From: G963665005 sp963665005
Lineage (GTDB): Bacteria > Bacillota > Clostridia > Christensenellales > SZUA-584
Reading direction: 5' to 3'
NCBI GenBank assembly: GCA_963665005.2
Contig: CAXXTQ010000001.1
Location: 2,356,001 to 2,420,000, forward strand
DNA length: 64,000 nt
Shown: in pieces, positions 15,957-24,768 of the stretch
Layout of the letters: every line of letters begins with the position of its first letter
Position numbering within the stretch: the stretch's first letter is position 1
Translations under genes and position numbers: made by a program
Notes under the pieces: generated by a model
What the model was told of the DNA's origin: nothing
The model's database searches: none
What the model saw: only the letters and a program-made list of their open reading frames with translations

Positions 15957-16244
15957 GAGAACAAGCCGTCTTTCTTTTTTGTTCCTCTTATTTGCTGCCT
16001 CTTGCCAATTTCGTTTATTCATCTTTTTTTATATATCTTAACGGCTTTTTTACAGTTTCTCGCTCACCCCCCTCTTGCCCAGAAGTATCTGTTCCCATAT
16101 TTCAGGTTGGCAAACTTTTCAAAGACTACGAGACTGCTTTCCCCTTTTAGATATCCTACTATTTGGGATATGCTATATTTTTGGCGGGATATTTACATAC
16201 ATAAGGTACTCGGTTTTTTTATCAAACGCCTTGTTAATAATCTC

Positions 16245-16739
16245 TTATATGGTTTTTAATTCTCTGTAACCTTCGAATGCATACAGGTTTTTTTCATCCG
16301 AGAACTTTGCCGCGCTTTGTATATCGGCAAGAAAAACAGTATGGTCCCCCGCCTGCATCGTATCGTCTAGTTTTAATGTCCATGCTATTTTTGATCCTTT
16401 TACCGCCGGAACTTCAAACCCTTCCGGCATTATCAATTCAAGCCCCAATTCTTTAATTTTGTCGGTATCGCGCCCTGAACTTTTACAGCAGGCAAAAGCC
16501 TCGTCTTTTATCTGCTCTGTCGGCAGGCATAAAGTAAAATTTTGCGTTTGCTTTATAAGTTTTCCTGTTTGCCCTTTATCCGAAAGGCACAAAACCATCT
16601 TTGGCGGCTTTAATGACGCAAAAGAATACCATGACACGCCCATCACATTATTTTTTCCGCTGTCGTCTTTCGAAACGAGCAGCGCAAATAGATGCGGCGA
16701 ACTAAGTTTTAATGTTTTTGCTATGTCTATAATCTCCAT
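16245..16739 (-). CDS. flavin reductase-like FMN-binding protein
   Basis: 164 residues. The pattern 'SPHLFALLVSKD..GKNNVMGVSWYSFASLKPPKMVLCLS' and later LPTEQIKDEAFACC, GDHTVFLADIQSA match the flavin reductase-like (FMN-binding split barrel) family, which binds FMN with the segment around S-W-S-F/P-P-K. Could be a flavoredoxin. Nearest neighbour is YwbE; no evident functional link. Confidence 0.85.
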   Translation of the reverse strand: MEIIDIAKTLKLSSPHLFALLVSKDDSGKNNVMGVSWYSFASLKPPKMVLCLSDKGQTGKLIKQTQNFTLCLPTEQIKDEAFACCKSSGRDTDKIKELGLELIMPEGFEVPAVKGSKIAWTLKLDDTMQAGDHTVFLADIQSAAKFSDEKNLYAFEGYRELKTI

Positions 16740-16786
16740 ACCGTTTCTCCTGTTATAATTTTTTGATATTATTTAAGCGGTAAACG

Positions 16787-16978
16787 CTATAATATTTCTT
16801 TTACTCTTCCTACAATTCCGCTTTCAAGCATGACTTTTATTCCGTGCGGATGATTCGGCGAGTTTGTCAGTATTCGTTCTACTATGCCTTGCGTCAGTTT
16901 GCCCGAACGCTGGTCCTGCTTTTGCACTACTCTTACGCCGATTCCCCGTTTAATATTTGCTCTTGTTTTGCCGTCCAT
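16787..16978 (-). CDS. ywbE: YwbE family protein
   Basis: 63 residues: basic start MDGKTRANIKRGIGVRVVQK, QRSGKLTQGIVERILTNS and HPHGIKVMLESGIVGRV, which is the complete YwbE (DUF2196) pattern of about 65 residues. Function not established; the GxxVxVVQKxDQ..G pattern suggests a small beta-barrel. Downstream of the epimerase gene with 17 bp spacing, so likely co-transcribed. Confidence 0.9.
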   Translation of the reverse strand: MDGKTRANIKRGIGVRVVQKQDQRSGKLTQGIVERILTNSPNHPHGIKVMLESGIVGRVKEIL

Positions 16979-16995
16979 TTTTCCTCTCTCCTATA

Positions 16996-17664
16996 TCAGC
17001 CGCCGATTGCACTGCGCAGCCGCTTTGCCGCCGCTATTATATCCATATCTTTCATAAACAATCCCGATGTTCCCGCGATATAAATATCTGCGCCCGCTTC
17101 ATGCATTTTTTTTGCATTTTCAAAGCTTACGTTGCCGTCCACCTGAATTTTTATGCCGCCGTGACCTTTCGCCGTCAAATACGTCTTTAGTTTCTTTATT
17201 TTTTCTATTCCGTACGGTATAAGCTTTTGTCCGGCAAACCCCGGATTAACCGTCATTATAAGCACAAAATCTATATCATCAAGTATATTATCAAGAACAC
17301 AAAGCGGAGTTGCCGGATTAAGCGCAGCGCCCGGATGCGCGCCCAAACCTTTTATCTTTGCCAAAAGCCGCTGGACATGGTTCGTTGTTTCTGTATGAAT
17401 CGAAACAAAATCGCCTTTTTGTATATCAAAATAGTCTATCTTGTCTTCCGGCTTGTCTACCATAAGATGAATATCATACGGTATGCTCACGGCTTTACGC
17501 ACAGCATCCATAAACCCCGGGCCGAGCGTAAAGTTTGGCACAAAGGTTCCGTCCATAATGTCAAAATGCAGATATTCTATTCCGGCCTTCTCTAAATCGG
17601 CTAAATCTTTTTTTAAATCGAGAAAATTTGCGCACATCATAGACGCAGAAATTTCGCCTTTCAT
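16996..17664 (-). CDS. ribulose-phosphate 3-epimerase family enzyme
   Basis: 222 residues, a TIM barrel. Motifs of the Rpe/AlsE family are clear: SASMMCANFLDL at the start, HFDIMDGTFVPNFTLG with catalytic Asp and metal His, IHLMV, IMTVNPGFAGQKLIP and IQVDGNVS with the second catalytic Asp, then AGTSGLF. The usual Rpe has SVNPGFGGQ; the Ala at that position also occurs in hexulose/allulose-phosphate epimerases, so the exact sugar phosphate is uncertain. Confidence 0.88.
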   Translation of the reverse strand: MKGEISASMMCANFLDLKKDLADLEKAGIEYLHFDIMDGTFVPNFTLGPGFMDAVRKAVSIPYDIHLMVDKPEDKIDYFDIQKGDFVSIHTETTNHVQRLLAKIKGLGAHPGAALNPATPLCVLDNILDDIDFVLIMTVNPGFAGQKLIPYGIEKIKKLKTYLTAKGHGGIKIQVDGNVSFENAKKMHEAGADIYIAGTSGLFMKDMDIIAAAKRLRSAIGG

Positions 17665-17699
17665 CTTTAACTCCTTAAATGCCTTTTTGGCATATCGTA

Positions 17700-18086
17700 C
17701 TATTTACTCTGCTTTTTCATATATTTTCTTTTATAATTTTCTATATTCTTTGCATCTTCTATCTCTAAACCGCGCTCACCCGCCAAGAACTCCAGATGAT
17801 GCAAAAACTCATGTTTTAGAGTATCTCTTAGTTTTTTCTTTAACTCGTCTTTAGCAAGGTTTCCGTAAATTTTTACAAACGAGCCGTAATAAATCGCTAT
17901 ATACCTGCCGAGATTGCCCCCTCTGTGATAAGTCCCCAGTATATACAAATCGTTGGCTATGTTTTGCTCATGAAGCTTTTCTTCCGGCTTTAGAATTATT
18001 CCGCCGTTGAGCTCTCTGAAAAATTCCTGCGGGAACTCAGCCGCAAGCTCGTTTAACATTTCTTCCATCTGCTGTATCGTCACCAT
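17700..18086 (-). CDS. zincin-like metallopeptidase family protein
   Basis: 128 residues. The zinc motif LKHEFLHHLE (HExxH plus a neighbouring His) is at about residues 90-99, and the upstream DLYILGTYHRGGNLGRYIAIYYGSF matches the small 'zincin-like metallopeptidase' family (PF06262), normally 110-130 residues. Substrate unknown. Confidence 0.88.
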   Translation of the reverse strand: MVTIQQMEEMLNELAAEFPQEFFRELNGGIILKPEEKLHEQNIANDLYILGTYHRGGNLGRYIAIYYGSFVKIYGNLAKDELKKKLRDTLKHEFLHHLEFLAGERGLEIEDAKNIENYKRKYMKKQSK

Positions 18087-18168
18087 TATTTAACCCAACT
18101 GTTATAAATATTTTTGCTCTTTTATTATATCATATCCATTGCTCTTATACTTAAGCTTTTTTAGCATA

Positions 18169-18190
18169 TAAAAACGCCCCTAAGGGGCGC
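18169..18190 (-). terminator. terminator after activase gene
   Basis: On the minus strand GCGCCCC, TTA, GGGGCG and T5 form a compact GC-rich terminator about 110 bp after the 18303 stop. Confidence 0.85.
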
Positions 18191-18246
18191 ATTGATTTTT
18201 AAAAGATTCTTCACTCTCTTTGCGTGCTAATTATATTTCTTTGTGT

Positions 18247-18278
18247 CATTCTGAGCAATGAAATGTCGAAGAATCTTA
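18247..18278. repeat. second copy of GTCATTCTGA-type repeat
   Basis: GTCATTCTGAGCAATG followed by AAATGTCGAAGAATC; compare 13704. Intergenic, between the activase stop and its terminator. Confidence 0.45.
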
Positions 18279-18302
18279 AAAATGTATTCAGAGAAGCCGA
18301 TT

Positions 18303-19256
18303 TTATTGCCTTATTGCTCCTTTTTCGCATTTGTTGCCCCATGCGTCAATGAGTTTTTCATCCTGATATACGCATATGATTTCGCAGTTGTTTGCGCACC
18401 CGCCGCACTCTACTCCTCTTGTTATAAACTGCATATCAGCGATATCGAATTGGAACTCGCTATTAGGCTCGGCTTTTTTCGCAAGTATGGCGACTCCGAG
18501 CGCGCCTATGAGATGGCTGTTTTCATCAACTATAACAGGGCTTTTAACCGCTTCTTCAAATGCTTTTATAACGCCCACGTTCTTGCTTACGCCGCCCTGA
18601 AAAACGATAGGCGCAATAACTTTTTTGCCTTTGCCTACATTGTTAAGATAATTTGTTACGACTGCTTTACAAAGGCCGGCGATAATATCTTCTTTTTTGT
18701 GCCCCATCTGCGCTTTATGAACAAGGTCTGATTCAGCAAACACAGTACACCGCGCCGCTATTGATGTAGGCTTATTTGATGTCAGCGCAATCTCTCCGAA
18801 ATCTTCGACGCGTACTCCGAGCCTCTGCGCCTGGCTCGATAAAAACGCGCCCGTTCCCGCAGCGCAAAGAGTATTCATGGCGTAATCTATTACAAAACCG
18901 TTTTCTATGAGTATTATTTTCGAATCCTGCCCGCCTATTTCAAATATCGTGCGCACATCGGGATATAAAGACATGGTGCCGATAGCGTGTGCCGTTATCT
19001 CGTTTTTGACTACCGCCGCGCCTGTTATAACGCCAATGAGTTTTCTCGCGCTGCCCGTAACGCCGACAGCTGCTACACGTATATCTTTGCCGCTCAGCTG
19101 CGCCTTAATCGCCGGCAGCAGCCGCTTTACCGCGCCTATTGGGTCTCCCTGTGTCCAGAGATATTCACACGCTGTAATATTGTTGTCTTTGTCTATAACA
19201 ACTCCTTTTGTAGATATAGAGCCTATATCAAGCCCGAGATAAACGTCATTCGTCAT
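18303..19256 (-). CDS. acyl-CoA dehydratase activase (BadF/HgdC family) with Cys-rich tail
   Basis: 317 residues. The ASKHA ATPase fold shows in YLGLDIGSISTKGVVID (phosphate 1), EIGGQDSKIILIENG (phosphate 2 and the GGQD motif) and NTLCAAGTGAFLSSQAQRL, which carries a Cys for the [4Fe-4S] cluster, and GGVSKN. HgdC-type activases are near 260 residues; here about 45 more hold CGGCANNCEIICVY and GNKCEKG. Such Cys motifs belong to the large fused activase-related proteins. It would pass an ATP-driven electron to a dehydratase-like partner. Overlaps the upstream gene by 4 bp. Confidence 0.88.
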   Translation of the reverse strand: MTNDVYLGLDIGSISTKGVVIDKDNNITACEYLWTQGDPIGAVKRLLPAIKAQLSGKDIRVAAVGVTGSARKLIGVITGAAVVKNEITAHAIGTMSLYPDVRTIFEIGGQDSKIILIENGFVIDYAMNTLCAAGTGAFLSSQAQRLGVRVEDFGEIALTSNKPTSIAARCTVFAESDLVHKAQMGHKKEDIIAGLCKAVVTNYLNNVGKGKKVIAPIVFQGGVSKNVGVIKAFEEAVKSPVIVDENSHLIGALGVAILAKKAEPNSEFQFDIADMQFITRGVECGGCANNCEIICVYQDEKLIDAWGNKCEKGAIRQ

Positions 19257-20320
19257 TTTGCTTCCTTCCTCATTACAACCATATCATAAAAAGCTTCCAG
19301 CCTTGTCTTTATGCCAATCTCGCTCGTCTGCGTATCAAAACTAAAATAAAGTATAGGTATTTTGTAATCAGCGCTAATATTCTGCAGAACGGGTATGGCG
19401 TCCGTTTCGGGCGTGCATCCGAAAGATTTTACGTGAATGATACCGTCATACCCTTTTTTTGCGAATTCCATCGCGACATCTATTGTCATCATGCACGTTG
19501 CGCCCATATCGTACCGGGCGTACGGCTTTATTCTGTCTTTTATAGTCTTTTGCGGCCCGAGCAAAAGCGAATTAGTAAGGCTCATCCAGCGATCTACCAC
19601 CATTCCCATCTTCGCCAGCTCTTTTTCAATATAATGATTGCTGTAAGGAACCATTATAGTATAATACTCGCCGACTATACCGACCCTTAGCGGCCGCTTT
19701 GGCTTGTCTACAGAAATATTTTTTAAATCTTTTAAATATCTTTGTCCCGTTTGATTAACCTGTTTTTTTGTGCGAAGGCTTCGAAGTTCATCAAGAAAGT
19801 CTTTATGCATTTTGTCAAAAGAGCCCGGCGTTTTTTCAAATCCTACATTTTTTCTTATAAAATCTTCAGCCTGGTCTATATATTCGACCATTTTTAGCAC
19901 GACAGGCAGCATCTTTGCTATCTTTTTCAGCGACATTTCGGGATTGATAGCTTTTAACTGGTTATAAAACGTTAAAGGTTTTGTCAGCTTGGTGTTTTGC
20001 ATATTGACAAAAATCACATCGTAGCCCAAGTCTTTTATTATCTGCTCGTGCAGCTCTCCGTAATAGCCCAGCCGGCACACTCCGCCCACCTGCACAAGAG
20101 TGTTTGCGCCCGCTTCAATAGATTCTATGTAGTTTCCGAGGTTATATTTAAAAGGAGCGCACACAAGGTCGGGGCTGTATTTTCCGCCGAGCTCTAATGT
20201 GCGCGTCGTAATAGGAGGCGGCACAATATAATCGACGCCGAGCCCTGCCTTAAACAACACCTCAAGCGGCACAAAATAACTTCCTAAATGCGGAAACGTA
20301 ACTCTTCTGTCACACTGCAA
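19253..20320 (-). CDS. 2-hydroxyacyl-CoA dehydratase-like (HgdB-type) protein
   Basis: 355 residues from a TTG at 20320, with AGAGGAACG a few bases upstream. The open frame extends 14 codons further but family members begin near '..VTFPHLGSYF', so TTG is favoured. Seen: VTFPHLGSYFVPLEVLFKAG, DLVCAPFKYNLGNYIE, GGVCRLGYYGE (Cys ligands), VGEYYTIMVPYSNHYIEKELA and HVKSFGCTPE, then PILYFSFDTQTSEIGIKTRLEAF. These are HgdB/BcrC-type features, including conserved Cys for an iron-sulfur cluster. Substrate unknown. Confidence 0.82.
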   Translation of the reverse strand: MQCDRRVTFPHLGSYFVPLEVLFKAGLGVDYIVPPPITTRTLELGGKYSPDLVCAPFKYNLGNYIESIEAGANTLVQVGGVCRLGYYGELHEQIIKDLGYDVIFVNMQNTKLTKPLTFYNQLKAINPEMSLKKIAKMLPVVLKMVEYIDQAEDFIRKNVGFEKTPGSFDKMHKDFLDELRSLRTKKQVNQTGQRYLKDLKNISVDKPKRPLRVGIVGEYYTIMVPYSNHYIEKELAKMGMVVDRWMSLTNSLLLGPQKTIKDRIKPYARYDMGATCMMTIDVAMEFAKKGYDGIIHVKSFGCTPETDAIPVLQNISADYKIPILYFSFDTQTSEIGIKTRLEAFYDMVVMRKEAK

Positions 20321-21230
20321 AATCGTTCCTCTTAAATTTAATAATGTCCACAAAGCTCTCAAGGCGCGTTTCTAGCCCTGCCGTACCTTCCTGCCCGTCC
20401 ATAATAAGATTGAGTATCGGCCTGTCTTTTATTCTTCTTATTATTACCTCGTTCACCAGAGAATCGGGGCCGCAGGGAAAAGTGCTCATCAGTACTATAC
20501 CGTCTATTTTATCGTGATAAAGAGCTATAGCCCCTAATAGTTCACGGTTAAACAGCCACGGCAGCGTCTCGCTTATGCGGTAAGAAGCTGCTGCCGCCTC
20601 TTTTTTATTTACTAAATTTCCGATTATCGGAACGGTATCCATATCTATTAGGATATTCAAAACAGGCTCTCCGAGATATTTGTCATAAATAGTGTACGGA
20701 TGAGAAATCATTAATATTTTTATTTTGTCATTTTGAAATAAACGGTTCTGCTTTTTTATCGCCTGCGTTTGCGCCGTTTTTTGTGCCTGTACCGCCATAA
20801 AATAAGCATACAGGCTTTGAGCTTTCTTTTTCCCGAGAGCAGCGCCCATTTTAACAAAAGCGCTCATTTCGTTTTCTGAGTTTTTCAAATCTATGTTATA
20901 GTGCAGTAAATTTATATTCTCATCATTGAACGTGTTTTTAACTACGTCGTATATAGCTTCAAATTTAGTACACACCGAGCCCGCTTTTCCATAGTTAGAT
21001 ATTCGCGGCACCAAAATATAATCGCACTTGCCGCAAAGCCACGCAACATGCCCGAGGTATATTTTTGATGACAGGCACGACTCATCAACGGCATAATTCA
21101 TGCCCCTTCTTAAAATATCTTTATTCGTATCGGGGCTTACTATGTAATCAATACCCAGCGTTTTAAAAAAATTCTCCCAAAGCACGGCATATTTAAAATA
21201 TAACAACGCTTTTGGTATGCCAACTTTCAT
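20310..21230 (-). CDS. DUF2229 acyl-CoA dehydratase activase-related protein
   Basis: 306 residues beginning MKVGIPKALLYFKYAVLWEN, the typical DUF2229 start ('kiGiPraL.yy...PfW..Ff..LG'). Also YAVDESCLSSKIYLGHVAWL, YILVPRISNYGK and STFPCGPDSLVNE, then LIMDGQEGTAGLETRLESF, which parallels the end of the next protein. In many clostridia these parts are fused in a protein of about 1400 residues; here they are three genes. Overlaps the next gene by 11 bp. Confidence 0.85.
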   Translation of the reverse strand: MKVGIPKALLYFKYAVLWENFFKTLGIDYIVSPDTNKDILRRGMNYAVDESCLSSKIYLGHVAWLCGKCDYILVPRISNYGKAGSVCTKFEAIYDVVKNTFNDENINLLHYNIDLKNSENEMSAFVKMGAALGKKKAQSLYAYFMAVQAQKTAQTQAIKKQNRLFQNDKIKILMISHPYTIYDKYLGEPVLNILIDMDTVPIIGNLVNKKEAAAASYRISETLPWLFNRELLGAIALYHDKIDGIVLMSTFPCGPDSLVNEVIIRRIKDRPILNLIMDGQEGTAGLETRLESFVDIIKFKRNDFAV

Positions 21231-21614
21231 AATGCTCCTTATTTTTTCGCTAGCTTACGGCACCTTGATGTTCATTTTTATCTCAAAGTTATTATAAAAA
21301 ATCATAACATTCCACAATTTCTAAAACAAAAATGTATACAGAAAAAATACCAATTTGATTAATTGATTTTCTCTTTGCCTGTATACTTATTAGGTTTCAA
21401 AAAAACGTTCATGTTATATTGAAGGGCGGTTTAAAATTAAAAAAATTAATGATTGCACAATAGACTTATTCACCCTTCAAGCCTTTAACCTCTCCTTAAT
21501 TTATATATTGATGTAAAAGTATTATATCAAAACATACAAATAGTTTCAACAGCATGTAAATATCTGTATATCATAATAAAAATATATTTTCTGCTTGCAT
21601 ATAAAATTACTTAC
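21231..21614. other. AT-rich intergenic stretch, 384 bp
   Basis: No gene seen. On the minus strand TATAAT lies at 21296-21291 with a TTGTGG 15 bp upstream, a weak promoter candidate for the DUF2229 gene. GTATACAG (21334-21341) and CTGTATAC (21379-21386) form a separated inverted repeat that could be an operator. No clear terminator for phoR. Confidence 0.5.
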
Positions 21615-23369
21615 CTAATTGTTTTTTAAAATCGCTATCTTGACGATAAACTCTGCGCCCTCGCCTTTTGTGCTGTTTACTGTTACGCTGCCCGAATAAA
21701 GCTCGGCGATATGTTTAACGATAGAAAGCCCGAGGCCCGTTCCCCCAAGCTCTCTTGAACGGCTTTTATCCACTCTGTAAAAACGCTCAAACAGCCTTGG
21801 AATATCCTCCTGGGCAATGCCTTCGCCCGTGTCTTTCACGCTTATTCTTAACATGCCGTCTGCCTCTGCCGCCGATACAAAAAGCTTTCCGCCCTGTTTG
21901 TTATATTTGATACCGTTGTCCATAAGGTTTAGCAAAAGCTGTTTTATTCTGTCTTTATTAGCGTATACAATCAGCTTGTCAGGAATGTCCAGTATTAAAT
22001 CTACGCCCTTTTTATCCGCGCCGAAGCGCACAAGCTCGGCTGTTTCACGGACGATATCTTTAAAATCGTACTGCGTTAAATTGTTATCATCCTGATTATT
22101 TTCTATTTTAGAAAGCTCCATTAAATCGTTTATAAGCACATTTAACCTGTCCGCTTCTATCTCAATAACATCTAAAAACCTTGCTGCGTTTTCCTTATTT
22201 TCGAGCCCGTCGTCTTTTAACGCTTCGGCGTACCCTTTTATAGACGTCAGCGGTGTTCTTAATTCGTGGCTTACGTTAGCGACGAAATCAGACCTTAATT
22301 TCTCGAGCTCCAGAATGTGTGTTACATCTGCAAAAAGCATAATTGCTCCTGTCAATGAGTGCTTATAAAACATAGGCGAAACGGTTACCCTGAAATCCAG
22401 TATTTCTTCTCCGCCTATTTTCAGATCGAGCGTTACGGACGATTTTTGCGCAAGGCATTTTACCACAGCATCAAGCAAACGTTTTTGATAAATAATGTTT
22501 TCAAGAGCGGTTTCGCCGTCTGTTTCTAAAGTAACATTAAATATTTGTTTTGCGACAGGGTTCATATACAATATTTTTTTATCTATGTCTACAGCAATAA
22601 GCCCGTTTTCCATGCTTGAAAGAACGGTGTCAAACTCTACATTTTTATGTTTTAACTCGTTTAAAGAGCCGCTCAGCCTAAAAGCCATTTCATTAAAATC
22701 GTACGCCAATTCATCAAGCTCTGTATTTGTTTTAAGCACGGCACGCTCTTGCATATTTCCTTCCGCAAGATTGTTTGCGAAAACAGCCAGCCTTTTGATG
22801 GGTTTTCCGAGCCTTCTTGCGAACATATACGAAGCAATAAGCGAAACAAGCGCCCCCGCCGCTATGCTTATAAGACAGCCTATAAAAAGATTATAAGACA
22901 TTCTTTGCAGCTCGGTTAAAGGCAGCGCAATACGCACAACTATATCGCTGCCGGCGTCTTTTACCGCCACGTACAGCATGTTGATATCCAGCGTATCCGA
23001 ATCGCGCCTCGAGCTTCCATATCCGTTTTCCTGCGCTTGCATAACTTCGGGCCTCTTCGCATGGTTATCCATAGATGAGATATCGGCACTTGAATCGCCT
23101 AAGACTTTTCCGTCTGCGTCAATAATCGTTATTCTGTAAGCTCCATTTTCATCGACAGATAGCGATTCCCCAAGCGATTTAGCCTTTTGGTCATACATAG
23201 TTTTATCCTCGCTGCGAATTTCGTTTAAAATAATATTTGCCATGCTTTGAGCAGAGAGTTTGGATTCTTCTACGCTTGATGACTGCGTCACAAAAAAAGA
23301 TATAAACCCGGTTAAAAGTACGGCTATTATCGAAGCGGTAAATCCATATATAAATAATTTTTTACGCAT
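21615..23369 (-). CDS. phoR: phosphate-type sensor histidine kinase PhoR
   Basis: 584 residues. Two membrane helices (about 8-28 and 160-182) bracket an extracellular sensor region; then HAMP, a PAS domain (SSMENGLIAVDIDKKILYMNP), the H box FVANVSHELRTPLTSIKGYAE, and the ATPase with N box LLLNLMDNGIKYN, DTGEGI, the F box FERFYRVDKSRS and GGTGLGLSIVKHI. This domain order is the PhoR/WalK type. Shares one base with phoP and closes the pst-pho run, so the signal is probably phosphate status. Confidence 0.93.
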   Translation of the reverse strand: MRKKLFIYGFTASIIAVLLTGFISFFVTQSSSVEESKLSAQSMANIILNEIRSEDKTMYDQKAKSLGESLSVDENGAYRITIIDADGKVLGDSSADISSMDNHAKRPEVMQAQENGYGSSRRDSDTLDINMLYVAVKDAGSDIVVRIALPLTELQRMSYNLFIGCLISIAAGALVSLIASYMFARRLGKPIKRLAVFANNLAEGNMQERAVLKTNTELDELAYDFNEMAFRLSGSLNELKHKNVEFDTVLSSMENGLIAVDIDKKILYMNPVAKQIFNVTLETDGETALENIIYQKRLLDAVVKCLAQKSSVTLDLKIGGEEILDFRVTVSPMFYKHSLTGAIMLFADVTHILELEKLRSDFVANVSHELRTPLTSIKGYAEALKDDGLENKENAARFLDVIEIEADRLNVLINDLMELSKIENNQDDNNLTQYDFKDIVRETAELVRFGADKKGVDLILDIPDKLIVYANKDRIKQLLLNLMDNGIKYNKQGGKLFVSAAEADGMLRISVKDTGEGIAQEDIPRLFERFYRVDKSRSRELGGTGLGLSIVKHIAELYSGSVTVNSTKGEGAEFIVKIAILKNN

Positions 23370-24079
23370 TATAATTCCTCTTTTTTTATATCGCTGAACT
23401 TGTAACCGACAGAGCGCAGCGTTTTAATATATTTCGGCAATTCTGCATTATCTTCTATCTTTATTCTTAACTGGCTAATGTGTACATCTACCGTGCGTGT
23501 TTCGCCGGCATAATCATATCCCCAGACATCGTCAAGAAGCTGTTTTCGGCTGAGCACCCTTCCGGCGTTTTTCATTAAATAGTATAAAAGGTCGAACTCT
23601 TTTGTCTTTAGCTCCACCAATTCGTCATTTACAAACGCTTCTCTTTTATCGGGCAGAATCATGATATCGCCTATCTTTACAACATCAGGATTCTCATTGT
23701 TCCTGTCCAGTCTTCTAAGGATAGCGCGCAGCCTTGCCACGACTTCTCTTATAGAAAAAGGTTTGACAATATAATCATCTGCGCCGATCTCGAGCCCCAG
23801 GACTTTATCGCCCTCTTCTCCTTTTGCCGTAAGCATTATTATAATTACATTTTTAGCGATTTTGCTTGCGCGTACCTGCCGGCATATCTCATAACCGTCT
23901 ATGCCGGGCAGCATAAGATCGAGCAAAACTATATCGGGCGGCGCCTGCAATATTGCGGCAAGCCCCGATTCTCCCGAAGCATACGCAGTAGTATCAAACC
24001 CCGAACCTTTAAGCTTATAAAAAAGCAGTTCACGAATATGCTTATCATCTTCAATTATGTATACTTTTTTCTGGTCCAT
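23369..24079 (-). CDS. phoP: phosphate response regulator PhoP/PhoB
   Basis: 236 residues: receiver domain with the phosphorylated Asp in VLLDLMLPGIDG (about residue 54), Thr in IIMLTAKGEEGDK, Lys in YIVKPFSIREV, and a winged-helix OmpR-type output domain ending in YIKTLRSVGYKF. Immediately upstream of phoR and after phoU, which marks it as the Pho regulon regulator. Confidence 0.93.
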   Translation of the reverse strand: MDQKKVYIIEDDKHIRELLFYKLKGSGFDTTAYASGESGLAAILQAPPDIVLLDLMLPGIDGYEICRQVRASKIAKNVIIIMLTAKGEEGDKVLGLEIGADDYIVKPFSIREVVARLRAILRRLDRNNENPDVVKIGDIMILPDKREAFVNDELVELKTKEFDLLYYLMKNAGRVLSRKQLLDDVWGYDYAGETRTVDVHISQLRIKIEDNAELPKYIKTLRSVGYKFSDIKKEEL

Positions 24080-24101
24080 AATTTCACCCGCCTGTGCTTT
24101 T

Positions 24102-24758
24102 TTATGTGCTGAGATGTTTATGCTTTCCCGTCTCGTTAAAAACGACCCATTCGCCTATGTTTGTCGCATGGTCGGCTATTCTCTCAAAATATTTTGCTAT
24201 AGATATAAGCGCGACAGCTTGTTCTACGACTGCCGGATTGCTTTTCATCATTTCTATAAGCTCATTATAAATTCTGCGGTATATATCGTCTACCTGATTG
24301 TCGTCTTCGCACACCTTAATTGCCAAATCAACGTCCTGATTCATATAAGCGGTAATGACTCTTGCTACCATAGACCTTGCCATATCGGCTATTACAGGCA
24401 TATCAATGAGCGGTTTTATAAGCCTCTGGTTATAAATCCTTACAACGATTTCGCTTATGTCCTCGGCGTGGTCGGCAATTCTTTCTAAATCTGTAATAAG
24501 CTTAAAAGTGCTTGTAATTCTTCGCAAATCGCCCGCCACGGGATTTTGCCTTACGAGTATATCAAGGCAAAGTTTTTCTATTTTTCTTTCCTGCTTATCT
24601 ATTATATCATCGCCTTGAATGACCTTTTTGGCGAGCTTCACATCCTGATTCTTTAATGCATCCATCGCCATATCTATAGCTTCTTCGGTCAGCGAAAGCA
24701 TTTTAACTATTTGCAAATGAAGGCTTTTCAAATCTTCTTCGAACGAAATTCTCAACAT
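24102..24758 (-). CDS. phoU: phosphate transport accessory protein PhoU
   Basis: 218 residues from ATG 24758 with AAAGGAG upstream; a longer frame up to 24845 overlaps pstB and has no site. Two PhoU repeats with the metal motif: DKQERKIEKLCLDIL, DLERIADHAEDISE and the second EXXXD pattern, YFERIADHATNIGEWVVF. PhoU restrains PstSCAB and PhoR when phosphate is plentiful. Confidence 0.95.
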   Translation of the reverse strand: MLRISFEEDLKSLHLQIVKMLSLTEEAIDMAMDALKNQDVKLAKKVIQGDDIIDKQERKIEKLCLDILVRQNPVAGDLRRITSTFKLITDLERIADHAEDISEIVVRIYNQRLIKPLIDMPVIADMARSMVARVITAYMNQDVDLAIKVCEDDNQVDDIYRRIYNELIEMMKSNPAVVEQAVALISIAKYFERIADHATNIGEWVVFNETGKHKHLST

Positions 24759-24768
24759 ATTTTCTCCT

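Larger units (their letters stand above)
15859..16244. other. gene-free stretch with tRNA 3' fragment, 386 bp
   Basis: After a hairpin (15901-15930) there is a 23-base tRNA 3'-end remnant on the minus strand and then 280 bp of pyrimidine-rich sequence with no credible start sites. Overlapping open frames on the plus strand are low-complexity Phe/Ser/Leu and are not supported. Confidence 0.6.

Noticed and set aside
15890..16269. Overlapping plus-strand open frames of 64-113 codons
   Set aside because: Low-complexity Phe/Leu/Ser/Pro composition from pyrimidine-rich DNA, no ribosome binding sites, and no consistent frame.
19253..20362. HgdB-like start at 20362
   Set aside because: The 14-codon extension lies inside the upstream gene; the TTG at 20320 follows AGAGGAACG and matches where family members begin.
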